From an uncultured bacterium (GTDB taxonomy: Bacteria; Actinomycetota; Actinomycetes; S36-B12): DNA of 14,496 bases. The translations under genes were made by a program, and so were the position numbers. Shown one piece after another: positions 6,443-14,496 of this stretch. How positions within the stretch are numbered: position 1 is the stretch's first letter; each line of letters starts with the position of its first letter. Below the pieces are notes generated by a model, which saw only the letters and a list, made by a program, of their open reading frames with translations, ran no database searches and was not told the origin of the DNA. The stretch spans positions 1-14,496 of the forward strand of contig CAJBMR010000057.1 in NCBI GenBank assembly GCA_903954205.1. The letters are read 5' to 3'.

Positions 6443-7317
6443 GGTGCACCTCCCCCGGGAAGCACCATCGTGCCGACGCCCCTGTCGGTGAAGACTTCGA
6501 CGAGTGGGCCGTGCGGGACACGCCCGTCGATGACGTGGGCGCGCGGCACACCGCCGTCGACTGCCCTCAGGCAGGCTTCCATCTTGGGCACCATGCCGGA
6601 CTCCAGTCCGGGCAGCATCTCGCGCAGTGCATCGGTGCGGATCTCCGCGATCACCTGCGTGCTCGCCGGCCAGTCGGCATAGAGACCGGGCACGTCGGTG
6701 AGCACCACGAGCTTCTCAGCACCAAGGGCGACGGCGAGCGCTGCCGCAGCGGTGTCGGCATTCACATTGTGCGCGGTGCCGGAGGCATCGGGAGCAACGG
6801 TTGACACCACAGGGATGCGGCCGTCGTCGAGCAGAGCGGTGACGAATTCGGGCCGAACCTCCACGACATCACCGACCAGGCCGAGATCCACCTCGACGCC
6901 GTCGATGACGGTGCCGCGCCGCTCGGCGCGGAAGAGCTGCGCATCCTCACCGGATAGTCCCACCGCGAAGGGTCCGTGCTCATTGATGAGGGTGACGATC
7001 TCGCGCTGCACCTGTCCCGTGAGCACCATGCGAACAATCTCCATGGCCTCCGGGGTCGTGACGCGCAACCCGCCGCGGAATTCGCTGGCAATGCCCACGC
7101 GATCGAGCATCGCCGAGATCTGCGGTCCTCCCCCGTGCACGACGACGGGGCGCAATCCGGCGAGACGCAGGAAGACGATGTCCTCGGCGAAGGCGCGCTT
7201 GAGCGAGTCATCGGTCATGGCATTGCCGCCGTACTTCACGACCACCGTGGCGCCACGGAATCGCTCGAGCCACGGCAGTGTCTCGGCGAGCACGGATGCC
7301 TTCTCCTGCGCCGTCAT
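6439..7317 (-). CDS. argB: N-acetylglutamate kinase
   Basis: ArgB phosphorylates N-acetylglutamate with ATP, usually the feedback-controlled step when ArgJ recycles the acetyl group. The 292-residue amino-acid-kinase-fold protein has VVKYGGNAM with the catalytic lysine (K28), VVHGGGPQI (59-67) and the C-terminal nucleotide-binding region GAEKLVVLTDVPGLY. About 22 residues precede the first strand (KASVLAETLPWLERFRG). An N-terminal helix of this kind is found in hexameric, arginine-inhibited enzymes, so feedback inhibition by arginine is likely but inferred. ATGA overlaps link it to argJ upstream and GTGA to argD downstream. Confidence 0.98.
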   Translation of the reverse strand: MTAQEKASVLAETLPWLERFRGATVVVKYGGNAMTDDSLKRAFAEDIVFLRLAGLRPVVVHGGGPQISAMLDRVGIASEFRGGLRVTTPEAMEIVRMVLTGQVQREIVTLINEHGPFAVGLSGEDAQLFRAERRGTVIDGVEVDLGLVGDVVEVRPEFVTALLDDGRIPVVSTVAPDASGTAHNVNADTAAAALAVALGAEKLVVLTDVPGLYADWPASTQVIAEIRTDALREMLPGLESGMVPKMEACLRAVDGGVPRAHVIDGRVPHGPLVEVFTDRGVGTMVLPGGGAP

Positions 7318-8480
7318 GTGGAGTACGCCGAGTTCTCGTGGACGTAGTCGGCCGTCAGGTCATTGGTCCAGACGGTGGCCTCGGCCTGCCCCGCGCTGAG
7401 GTCCACCGCAATGCGCACGGTGCGCCCGGACATGTTGACGAGGTCACGGGATTCGCCCGCAGCGCCTCCCCGGCATACCCACACGTCATTGATGGCGACA
7501 CCGACCTGATCCGATTCAAACATGGCGGACGTGGTGCCTATCGCTGAGAGCACACGACCCCAGTTGGGATCTTCGCCGTGGATGGCGCACTTGAGCAGGT
7601 TGCTTCGCGAGATGGCCCGAGCCACCTCCACGGCGTCATCCTCGGTTGCCGCGTGCGACACCGTGATCGCGATGTCCTTGCTCGCACCCTCGGCATCTCC
7701 GATGAGCTGCAGGGCAAGTTCGGCGCAGGCGGCCGTCATCGCCTCTGCGAGTGCCTCCGGTGACGGCTGGACCATCGCCGCGCCACTCGCCATGGCGATC
7801 ACGGTGTCGTTGGTCGACATGCACCCGTCGGAGTCGATCCGGTCAAAGGTCACCCGCGTCGCGGCGGCCAGCGCGTGAGCCAGTGTGTCGGGATGGGCCA
7901 CGGCATCCGTGGTGATCACGACGAGCATGGTGGCCAAGCCAGGGGCGAGCATGCCCGCACCCTTGGCCATACCGCCCACGGTGAAGCCATCACCGCGGAC
8001 GGTGACGACCTTGGGCACGGTGTCGGTCGTCATGATGGCGACCGCCGCATCCTGGCCCCCGTCCTCGTTCAGGGCCATCGCCGCCGCATCGACGCCGGCG
8101 AGGAGACGGTCCATGGGCAGCCGCTCGCCGATGAGGCCGGTCGAGCACACCCCAATCTCACCGGCGCCAGTCGCAACACCCAGGCCGCTGAGCACATCGG
8201 CGACATGCTCCGCTGTGCGATGGGTGTCGGCGAAGCCCTCGGGCCCGGTGCAGGCGTTGGCACCGCCCGAGTTCAGCACCACGGCATGGAGCTCGCCGTC
8301 GGCGACCGCCTGGCGTGTCCAGAGCACGGGCGCCGCGGGGAATCGGTTCGACGTGAAGACGGCCGCAGCCGACTGCAGCGGACCGTCGTTGACGACGAGT
8401 GCCAGGTCGGGTCGACCGCTCACCTTCAACCCGGCGGTCACTCCCGCTGCGCGGAAGCCTCGGGGCGTGGTGACGGTCAT
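7314..8480 (-). CDS. argJ: Bifunctional ornithine acetyltransferase / N-acetylglutamate synthase
   Basis: ArgJ moves the acetyl group from N-acetylornithine to glutamate, releasing ornithine and closing the acetyl cycle; many homologues also use acetyl-CoA. The 388-residue precursor is an Ntn-type hydrolase that cleaves itself. The motif AKGAGMLAPGLATMLVVITTD places the cut between A183 and T184, and T184 becomes the nucleophile. The oxyanion-hole region VCSTGLIGERL is at 111-121 and the conserved SDGCMSTNDTV lies after the cut. GGAG upstream and a 4-bp ATGA overlap with argC support the start. argF, which would use the ornithine, is not in the window. Whether acetyl-CoA is accepted cannot be read from sequence alone. 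Confidence 0.98.
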   Translation of the reverse strand: MTVTTPRGFRAAGVTAGLKVSGRPDLALVVNDGPLQSAAAVFTSNRFPAAPVLWTRQAVADGELHAVVLNSGGANACTGPEGFADTHRTAEHVADVLSGLGVATGAGEIGVCSTGLIGERLPMDRLLAGVDAAAMALNEDGGQDAAVAIMTTDTVPKVVTVRGDGFTVGGMAKGAGMLAPGLATMLVVITTDAVAHPDTLAHALAAATRVTFDRIDSDGCMSTNDTVIAMASGAAMVQPSPEALAEAMTAACAELALQLIGDAEGASKDIAITVSHAATEDDAVEVARAISRSNLLKCAIHGEDPNWGRVLSAIGTTSAMFESDQVGVAINDVWVCRGGAAGESRDLVNMSGRTVRIAVDLSAGQAEATVWTNDLTADYVHENSAYST

Positions 8481-9505
8481 GGGGCCACTCCGGTGTCGCT
8501 CAGTCCCGAAGCCTCATCGAGGCCAAGCATGAGGTTGGCATTCTGCAGGGCCTGGCCTGCCGCGCCCTTCACGAGATTGTCGAGTGCCGACACCACCACG
8601 GCACGGCCGGTGCGCGCATCGGCCGCCGCCTGCACGTGCACTGCATTGCCGCCCAGTGTCGAGGATGTCTGCGGCCACTGCCCCTGCGGAAGCACGTGCA
8701 CGAAGCGCTCTGCGGCGTAGGCCGCATGCAAGCACTCGTGGAGATCCTCACTCGTCACGCCGTCGGCAAGGTCGGCCGAGGAGGTCGCCAGGATGCCGCG
8801 CGGCATGGGCGCCAGCAGCGGCGTAAACGACACCCGCACACCCAGTCCCGATGCGCGACCGAGTGCCTGCTCCATCTCCGGCGTGTGCTGATGCACTCCC
8901 CCCACCTTGTACGGCGACATGGATCCCATCACCTGGGATGCCAGCAGCGTCTCCGTCGGCGTGCGCCCCGCACCTGAGGTGCCCGATGCGGCAACGACAC
9001 TGATGGTCGAGTCAATGAGACCCTCCGCAAGCAGTGGTGCCAGGGCCAACGACACAGCAGTGGGATAGCAGCCGGGATTGGCGATGCGGGTTGCCTCAGA
9101 GATCTCTGCGCGCATCCCCGCCAACTCCGGCATTCCATAGACCCAGTGGCCGGCGTAGGAGTCGTTGTAGAAGGCCTTCCACGCACCCTCGTCCTCAAGC
9201 CGGAAGTCCGCTCCGAGGTCGACGATGCGCTGGTCGGCGGGCAGCGCGCGAGCCAATGACGCCGATTCGCCATGGGGCAGCGCGAGGAAGACGATGTCCG
9301 CCCCGCGCAACGCGTCGGGGTCCGCGGCGATCAGGGTCCGGTCGGCGAGGGCTGGCAACTGCGGATGCACCTCACCCAGGCGCCGCCCAGCCTTGGATCC
9401 CGCAGCAATCGCACCCACCTGGAGGTCGGGGTGCCCGAGGAGAAGTCGGAGCAGCTCACCCCCGGCGTAGCCGGAGGCGCCGGCAACCGACGCGGTGAGG
9501 GCCAT
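8477..9505 (-). CDS. argC: N-acetyl-gamma-glutamyl-phosphate reductase
   Basis: ArgC reduces N-acetylglutamyl phosphate to the semialdehyde with NADPH. From the ATG at 9505 the protein has 342 residues. It opens with the Rossmann motif VAGASGYAGGELLRLLL (7-23). The active-site cysteine is in NPGCYPT (C146), and LPHGESA (76-82) and DLGADFRL (96-103) are also typical. I prefer 9505 over an in-frame GTG at 9526: the extra MYAYSSS has no counterpart in the family, and the upstream codons overlap the putative operator. Neither start has a Shine-Dalgarno sequence. A -10-like TATAGT six bases before the ATG suggests a leaderless transcript. It is the first gene of the argCJBDRH run and overlaps argJ by 4 bp. 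Confidence 0.97.
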   Translation of the reverse strand: MALTASVAGASGYAGGELLRLLLGHPDLQVGAIAAGSKAGRRLGEVHPQLPALADRTLIAADPDALRGADIVFLALPHGESASLARALPADQRIVDLGADFRLEDEGAWKAFYNDSYAGHWVYGMPELAGMRAEISEATRIANPGCYPTAVSLALAPLLAEGLIDSTISVVAASGTSGAGRTPTETLLASQVMGSMSPYKVGGVHQHTPEMEQALGRASGLGVRVSFTPLLAPMPRGILATSSADLADGVTSEDLHECLHAAYAAERFVHVLPQGQWPQTSSTLGGNAVHVQAAADARTGRAVVVSALDNLVKGAAGQALQNANLMLGLDEASGLSDTGVAP

Positions 9506-9511
9506 GGAAGA

Positions 9512-9517
9512 ACTATA
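9512..9517 (-). promoter_or_regulatory. Candidate -10 element of a leaderless argC promoter
   Basis: TATAGT is followed by exactly six bases (TCTTCC) and then the argC ATG at 9505. Initiation at the usual 6-7 bases would put the first transcribed base on the A of the ATG. The hexamer lies in the right arm of the candidate ARG box, so bound ArgR would block RNA polymerase. The -35 region is weak (CTGAGT, 17-bp spacer). Confidence 0.6.
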
Positions 9518-9533
9518 CGCATACACGCATAGT
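9512..9533 (-). promoter_or_regulatory. Candidate ARG box (ArgR operator) before argC
   Basis: This 22-bp imperfect palindrome fills most of the 31-bp pheT-argC gap. Its ends are ACTAT and ATAGT, and 8 of 11 base pairs across the centre are symmetric. ArgR operators are AT-leaning imperfect palindromes of about 16-20 bp upstream of argC, and this is among the few AT-rich patches in a high-GC region. ArgR is encoded four genes downstream. Binding is inferred. Confidence 0.65.
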
Positions 9534-9536
9534 CAC

Positions 9537-12035
9537 TCAGGTCCCCCTCAGCACCGCCCCGTGCCTGCGGGCGGCCTCAGCGACGCCGGCCTCGCGGGCC
9601 GCGGCAATCTCCTCTGCCGACAGGGTGCGGTCCAGGGCGCGGAACCTCAGCGCGAAGGCTAGGGACCGGTGCCCCTCGGGCACCTGCGGCCCGACGTACA
9701 CATCGAAGAGACGCACCTCCTCGCACAGTTCGCCCGCGCCCGTGCGCACCGCATCTGCGACGTCGGCGGCAGCCACGGACTCCGCAACGACCAAGGCGAT
9801 GTCTTCCTTCGCTACCGGCTGCGTCCGCACGTCGGGAGCGGGGGCGACGTCATGGGCCGCAGCCATGAGCGCGTCAAGGTCGAGTTCGAGTGCGACGGTG
9901 CGCGCGGGGAGGGAGTACGTCGCGATCACGCGCGGGTGCAACTCACCTGCGAAACCGATCACCTCGCCATCAGCAACAAGCGCTGCCGTGCGCCCCGGAT
10001 GGAAGGGTGCATCCGTCGCAGGACGAGCCACGATGTCGACGCCCAGCATGCTGGCGACACTCGAGGCAATCTCGATCGCATCCGCCCACGTCGCCTCGCG
10101 CCCAGGACCCCACCAGCCACGCGACTCGCGCGCACCCGTGAGGACCGCGGCGAGATGGTGCGGCTGCACGGGCAGGAGCGCCTCGATAGCGGCGAGCTCT
10201 GCGTCGGAGGGTCGCTGCTCCACACCTGGTCGCGGCGGCTCGGCGACGCCGCCTGGGTCCTGATCGTCATCGAGGACGAAGACACGCCCGATCTCACCCA
10301 GGGCGATGTCGTCGATCCCACGCGAGAGGTTGCGACGGGCCGCGTGCAGGAGACCCGGAAGCAGCGTGGTGCGCAGGAGCGGCTGTTCCTCGGACAGGGG
10401 ATTCGCGAGCCTCGGGGCGCGGCGCCGACGCTCGCCAGCAGCCACCAGCAGCGCATCGAGATCGCCCTCCCCCATGAAGGGGTAGGTGAGCACATCGACG
10501 ACGCCGGCGGCCGCCAGCGCCAAGCCGGCACGACGGCGCAGCCGCTGCTCGCGCGTAAGCCCATAGCCCGCGGGCGCCTGCGGCAGCCGCGACGGGATGC
10601 GGTCATAGCCGACGAGTCGCACGACCTCTTCGACCAGATCGGCAGGATCAGTGAGGTCAGGGCGCCACGGCGGCGGGGACACGTCGAGGACGGCGTCGCC
10701 CATGATCTCGCAGCCGACCTGCTCCAGGTGGTGGACCACCGTGGCTCGATCGACGGGCATCCCCGACGTGCGCTGCGGGAGGTCGGCATCCATTGCGATG
10801 ACGGGCGGCGAGTACGGCGATTCCCAGGCGGTCATGCCGGCGTACACGCCACCCCCGTATTCGAGCAGGAGTTGCGCGGCACGGGCGGAGGCATAGGGCG
10901 CCAGCACGCGATCGACGCCTCGCTCGAAGCGGCGCGACGCCTCCGAGGACAGACGGTGGCGTCGCGCGGTGCGTGCCACCGGCTCCGCGACGAATCTCGC
11001 CGCCTCGAGCACAAGGTCGGTCGAGTCGTCATCGATCTCGGTGTGGAGCCCGCCCATGGTGCCAGCGAGACCGATCACGCCCGAGTCATCGCGGATGACG
11101 ACATCGTCGGGATCGAGCGCCCGGGATACATGGTCCAAGGTCTCCAGGGGCGGTGCGGCCTCCCCCGCCCGCCCTGCGCGCACAGCGCCGCGCAACTTAG
11201 CGCCGTCGAAGGCATGCAGCGGCTGGCCGAGTTCGAGCATGACGTAGTTGGTGACATCGACCGCGAGGGACACCGGCCGCATCCCGGACGCGACAAGCCG
11301 TCGCTCCATCCAGCCCGGGGTGGCGGCTGCCGGATCGAAGCCGATGATGCGTCGCAGGGTGAAGAGCTCGCACATCTCGGGGTCCTCGACCCCGCACGGC
11401 CAGGGCGCGGCATCCGCTGCCGGAGCGGGCAGGTCGACCAGGCGTTGACCGGGATCGTCGAAGGGCAGACCGAATGCGGTAGCGACCTCGCGGGCGACTC
11501 CACGCACCGAAAGGGCGTAGCCGCGGTCGGGCGTCACGGCGATGTCGAGCGTCTCCTCGCCTAAGCCCAGCAGCGCGGCGCCGTCATCCCCCACGGTGCC
11601 CGAATCGAGCACCATGATTCCGTCGTGATCGTCGCCAAGGCCGAGCTCACGCTGCGAGCAGATCATGCCGTCGGACACGTGGCCGTAGGTCTCACGGGCG
11701 GTAATGCGGAAGTCACCGGGAAGGACGGCGCCCGGGAGCGCCACCACGACATGATCTCCCACGGCGAAGTTGCGTGCCCCGCACACGATTCCGCGCACAC
11801 CCCCGTGCTCGAGTCCCACGTCGACCTGGCACCAGCGGATCGGCTTCTTGAATTCAGTGAGCTCCTCGATGGCGTCCACGCGGCCGACGACCAGCGGACC
11901 GGAGACATCTCCTCCCGCTGTCTCCACCGACTCAACCTCGAGTCCAGCAGCGATAAGGCGCTCGGCGACCGCTCGAGCGTCGACCTGGGCGGGAAGATCC
12001 ACCATCTCCCGCAGCCACTCCAGGGGAACGCGCAT
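9537..12035 (-). CDS. pheT: Phenylalanyl-tRNA synthetase beta subunit
   Basis: This is the large subunit of the alpha2-beta2 enzyme that charges tRNA-Phe; it also carries editing and tRNA-binding domains. The 832 residues are near full length for the family. Domains in order are an N-terminal part, an EMAP/OB-fold tRNA-binding domain (about 40-150, with IVCGARNF and VSDGMICSQREL), the B3/B4 editing core (about 200-390), a B5 DNA-binding-like domain (about 400-475), the catalytic-like core, and the C-terminal ferredoxin-fold anticodon-binding domain (about 737-832). The ATG at 12035 overlaps the pheS stop by one base (TGATG), with GGAGGT just before it. After its stop only 31 bp remain before argC. 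Confidence 0.98.
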   Translation of the reverse strand: MRVPLEWLREMVDLPAQVDARAVAERLIAAGLEVESVETAGGDVSGPLVVGRVDAIEELTEFKKPIRWCQVDVGLEHGGVRGIVCGARNFAVGDHVVVALPGAVLPGDFRITARETYGHVSDGMICSQRELGLGDDHDGIMVLDSGTVGDDGAALLGLGEETLDIAVTPDRGYALSVRGVAREVATAFGLPFDDPGQRLVDLPAPAADAAPWPCGVEDPEMCELFTLRRIIGFDPAAATPGWMERRLVASGMRPVSLAVDVTNYVMLELGQPLHAFDGAKLRGAVRAGRAGEAAPPLETLDHVSRALDPDDVVIRDDSGVIGLAGTMGGLHTEIDDDSTDLVLEAARFVAEPVARTARRHRLSSEASRRFERGVDRVLAPYASARAAQLLLEYGGGVYAGMTAWESPYSPPVIAMDADLPQRTSGMPVDRATVVHHLEQVGCEIMGDAVLDVSPPPWRPDLTDPADLVEEVVRLVGYDRIPSRLPQAPAGYGLTREQRLRRRAGLALAAAGVVDVLTYPFMGEGDLDALLVAAGERRRRAPRLANPLSEEQPLLRTTLLPGLLHAARRNLSRGIDDIALGEIGRVFVLDDDQDPGGVAEPPRPGVEQRPSDAELAAIEALLPVQPHHLAAVLTGARESRGWWGPGREATWADAIEIASSVASMLGVDIVARPATDAPFHPGRTAALVADGEVIGFAGELHPRVIATYSLPARTVALELDLDALMAAAHDVAPAPDVRTQPVAKEDIALVVAESVAAADVADAVRTGAGELCEEVRLFDVYVGPQVPEGHRSLAFALRFRALDRTLSAEEIAAAREAGVAEAARRHGAVLRGT

Positions 12036-13144
12036 CAGACCTCCACCCCGAAGGCCCGGCTGAAGCGAATGTCCCCTTCCACCATGTCGCGCATGTCGGT
12101 GACACCGTGACGGAACATGAGGGTCCGCTCCACGCCCATTCCGAAGGCGAATCCGGAGTATCTAGCGGTGTCGATGCCCGCGGCACGCAGCACGCGCGGG
12201 TTGACCATGCCGCAGCCGCCCCACTCGATCCAGCCTTCGCTGGAGCAGGTGCGACACGGCGCCTCCGGATTGCCCACGGACGCGCCACGGCAGACAAAGC
12301 ACTGAAGATCAAGTTCGGCGCTGGGCTCGGTGAAGGGGAAGTACGACGGTCTCAGGCGAATCTGCACGCCTTCTCCGAACATCGCCGCAGCGAGATGCTC
12401 CAGCGTGCCCTTAAGGTCGGCCATCGTGATGCCCTCGTCTACCGCGAGCCCCTCGATCTGGTGGAAGACCGGGGTGTGCGTGGCGTCGAGCTCGTCCGTG
12501 CGGAAGACACGGCCCGGTGCCACGACGTAGATGGGCAGATCGCGGGCGAGCATAGCGCGCAACTGGATGGGGGAAGTCTGGGTGCGCAGCACCACACCAC
12601 TGCGCTCGCTGCCCACGAAGAAGGTGTCCTGCATCGTCCGAGCGGGATGGTCCGGGGGGACGTTCAGCGCGTCGAAGTTGAACCACTCAGCTTCGGCTTC
12701 AGGACCCTCCGCCACCTCATAGCCCATGGCCATGAAGACCTCTGCCATGCGCTCCATGAGCGTCGTGAGGGGATGACGGGCGCCCAGACCCGAACGGCGG
12801 GTGGGCAGAGTGACGTCGACCGACTCCTCGACCAGGACACGCGCATCGCGCTCGATCTCCAACCGTGCCAGTCGCGCGTCGAGCGCATCGCGAACGGTCT
12901 GCCGAGCGCTCCCGACGCGCTTGCCTGCCTCCGCCTTCGCTGCGGGAGGCAGAGCACCGATCTCCCGATTGGCCAGCGCCAGCGGGGAGCGGTCGCCTGC
13001 ATGCGCCAGTCGCACGACCTTGATCTCATCCAGATCTCCTGCCGACTCGATATCGGCGAGAGCCGCGGCGACCATCGCGTCGACGGCCTCCGGCTCCAGA
13101 GTGGACACCGCCACGGGGTCGTAGGGGTTGTTTGGCGCCGACAT
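12035..13144 (-). CDS. pheS: Phenylalanyl-tRNA synthetase alpha subunit
   Basis: This is the catalytic class II subunit that forms phenylalanyl-adenylate. The 369-residue protein has an N-terminal coiled-coil region (about 15-105) for tRNA binding. The catalytic domain has motif 2 around GRVFRTDELDATHTPVFHQ (211-229) and motif 3 in GFAFGMGVERTLM (331-343). Four cysteines (282, 285, 297, 300) form a CxxC-x11-CxxC pair next to EGWIEWGGCGMVNP, a likely zinc site that I recall from other actinobacterial PheS proteins. The start ATG abuts the cysNC stop with no base between (TAGATG), so translation probably depends on reinitiation. The Shine-Dalgarno sequence is weak. Confidence 0.98.
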   Translation of the reverse strand: MSAPNNPYDPVAVSTLEPEAVDAMVAAALADIESAGDLDEIKVVRLAHAGDRSPLALANREIGALPPAAKAEAGKRVGSARQTVRDALDARLARLEIERDARVLVEESVDVTLPTRRSGLGARHPLTTLMERMAEVFMAMGYEVAEGPEAEAEWFNFDALNVPPDHPARTMQDTFFVGSERSGVVLRTQTSPIQLRAMLARDLPIYVVAPGRVFRTDELDATHTPVFHQIEGLAVDEGITMADLKGTLEHLAAAMFGEGVQIRLRPSYFPFTEPSAELDLQCFVCRGASVGNPEAPCRTCSSEGWIEWGGCGMVNPRVLRAAGIDTARYSGFAFGMGVERTLMFRHGVTDMRDMVEGDIRFSRAFGVEV

Positions 13145-14496
13145 CTAGTCACCCACGATGCGGCGCACGAGGACCTCGACGCTGTCTTCCACCGGCTGGG
13201 TCCCGTCGAGATGCACCTCGGGATGCTCCGGCGACTCGTACTCTTGCCCAATTCCCGTCATGTTGGGCAATGTGCCCGACTGAGCCTTGGCGTAGAGGCC
13301 CTTGGGATCACGCGTGGCACACATCTCGACGGGGGTGTCGACGAACACCTCGATGAAGTCGCCGTCGTCGAAGATCTCCCGGGCTGCTCGCCTGTCGGCC
13401 CGGAAGGGCGAGATGAGGGCCACGATGACGACGAGCCCCGCCTCGAGCATGAGCTTGGAAGCCTCGGCAACGCGACGGACGTTCTCGGCACGGTCCTCGG
13501 GGGTGAACCCGAGATCCTTGTTGATGCCCGTGCGGACGTTGTCGCCGTCCAGCACGAATGTGTGCATGCCCAGGGCGAAGAGTCGTCGCTCCAGTGCGTC
13601 GGCCACCGTCGACTTGCCCGAGCCCGAAAGCCCCGTCAGCCACACCACGCGAGGAGTCTGGTGCTTGAGTCGCGCTCGCGCGTCACGGTCCACCTCGTAG
13701 GAGTGGGGCACGACGTTGAGGGAACGACGTAGCGCGTGCGTGACCATGCCTGCAGCCACGGTGTCCGCTGTGACGCGATCGACGAGCAGGAAGCCACCCG
13801 TGTCGCGGCAGTGGGCGTACATGTCCATGGGGATCGGAGTATCGGTGGCGATCTCGATCCGACCGATGTCGTTCATATCGAGCACGCGCGCGGCGAGCTT
13901 CTGGCCGGACACAACATCCAAACGGTGCCGCACGACCGTGACGGTCGCCGGCACGGTGCGCGGCCCGACCGCGAGGAGGTAGGAGCGACCGTGCATGAGG
14001 GCTTCCTCCCCCACCCACACGACATCGGCAGCGAATCGGTCAGCGGGCTGCGGCCACGCCGTCTCCCCTGAATCAGTGGTGCCGTCGGCCGCGATCAGGT
14101 CGCCTCGGGTGACGTCGACCTCGCGGTCCAAGGTCACCGTCACGGCATCGCCTGCCGCCGCCGCAGCCATGTCGCCGTGGAAGCCGACGATGCGCGAGAT
14201 GGTCGCGGTCTGGCCAGAGTCGGCGACGACGACCTTGTCGCCCGGGTGCACCGCGCCGGCAGCCACGGTGCCGGAGTAGCCGCGGAAGTTGCCCTCCGCG
14301 CGGGAGATGAACTGCACGGGCAGGCGGAAGGGATGGGAGGTGTTGCTCTCCGGAGGAGTCCACTCCTGGAGTGCACTCAGCAGGCAGGGACCGTGCCACC
14401 AAGACACGTGCGTCGTGGGAGCCGTGACGTTGTCTCCAGCGACCGCGCTCACCGGGATGGTCATGACCTCATCGAGACCCAGTCGGGCGGCGGCGG
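13145..14496 (-). CDS. cysNC: Sulfate adenylyltransferase subunit 1 / adenylylsulfate kinase fusion (5' end outside window)
   Basis: The reading frame stays open past the right edge, so the gene is partial; about 449 C-terminal residues are visible. The first part matches the CysN elongation-factor-like GTPase after its G domain: MTIPVSAVAGDNV, then beta-barrel domains II and III with FRLPVQFISR, LDREVDVTRGDLI and RIEIATDTPI. The last 170 or so residues are CysC, APS kinase, with P-loop GLSGSGKST (about 13607-13633), LDGDNVR and ISPFRADR. With CysD, which is not visible, the protein would make APS from sulfate and ATP driven by GTP, then phosphorylate it to PAPS. The GTPase P-loop lies outside the window. 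The fusion is common in actinobacteria. The stop abuts pheS. Confidence 0.95.
   Translation of the reverse strand, partial: AAARLGLDEVMTIPVSAVAGDNVTAPTTHVSWWHGPCLLSALQEWTPPESNTSHPFRLPVQFISRAEGNFRGYSGTVAAGAVHPGDKVVVADSGQTATISRIVGFHGDMAAAAAGDAVTVTLDREVDVTRGDLIAADGTTDSGETAWPQPADRFAADVVWVGEEALMHGRSYLLAVGPRTVPATVTVVRHRLDVVSGQKLAARVLDMNDIGRIEIATDTPIPMDMYAHCRDTGGFLLVDRVTADTVAAGMVTHALRRSLNVVPHSYEVDRDARARLKHQTPRVVWLTGLSGSGKSTVADALERRLFALGMHTFVLDGDNVRTGINKDLGFTPEDRAENVRRVAEASKLMLEAGLVVIVALISPFRADRRAAREIFDDGDFIEVFVDTPVEMCATRDPKGLYAKAQSGTLPNMTGIGQEYESPEHPEVHLDGTQPVEDSVEVLVRRIVGD

Noticed and set aside
9506..9526. argC start at GTG 9526
   Set aside because: The added MYAYSSS does not fit the family's N-terminus, there is no ribosome binding site, and the codons fall inside the palindrome and -10 candidate.
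9669..11564. Long open frame on the plus strand (631 codons) opposite pheT
   Set aside because: It is a mirror of the high-GC pheT gene. The product is rich in Arg, His and Gly with no recognisable motif, while the minus strand encodes a complete, well-matched PheT.
12107..13732. Long open frame on the plus strand (541 codons) opposite pheS and cysNC
   Set aside because: It runs antisense across two clearly real genes, has no domain signature and is expected from GC-rich codon use.

Overview
The window looks like a piece of core chromosome from a high-GC actinobacterium (Actinomycetota). The gene order pheS-pheT-argC-argJ-argB-argD-argR-argH-...-mpg-...-tyrS resembles the Mycobacterium tuberculosis block Rv1649-Rv1690 (known gene order, not compared here by alignment). 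CysN and CysC are fused, and an actinobacterial boxC-type NusA site lies in the rRNA leader. I cannot name a genus. I see no mobile element, CRISPR array or tRNA gene.

Everything is on the minus strand, so transcription runs from right to left. In that order: the 3' part of cysNC (sulfate activation), which abuts pheS; pheS and pheT (phenylalanyl-tRNA synthetase); a 31-bp gap holding a palindromic ARG-box candidate with a -10 hexamer inside it; argC-argJ-argB-argD-argR-argH, joined by 4-bp ATGA or GTGA overlaps; then a VanZ-like membrane protein, a 3-methyladenine DNA glycosylase (mpg), a small lipoprotein and tyrS. Finally, at 23-454, comes a non-coding rrn control region with two promoters, antitermination boxes and hairpins, leading to the first bases of a 16S rRNA gene that leaves the left edge.

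The arginine genes cover acetyl cycling by ArgJ, the ArgB-ArgC-ArgD steps to N-acetylornithine, release of ornithine by ArgJ, and the last step by ArgH. argF (expected between argD and argR) and argG (expected between argR and argH) are missing from the cluster. ArgR is encoded inside the operon it probably controls through the site before argC. I see no convincing terminator between cysNC and the rRNA genes, so the block may be one or a few overlapping transcription units. No wholly new system is evident. The most interesting points are the compact argC operator/promoter that predicts a leaderless mRNA, the missing argF and argG, the cysNC-pheS junction, and the structured rrn leader.
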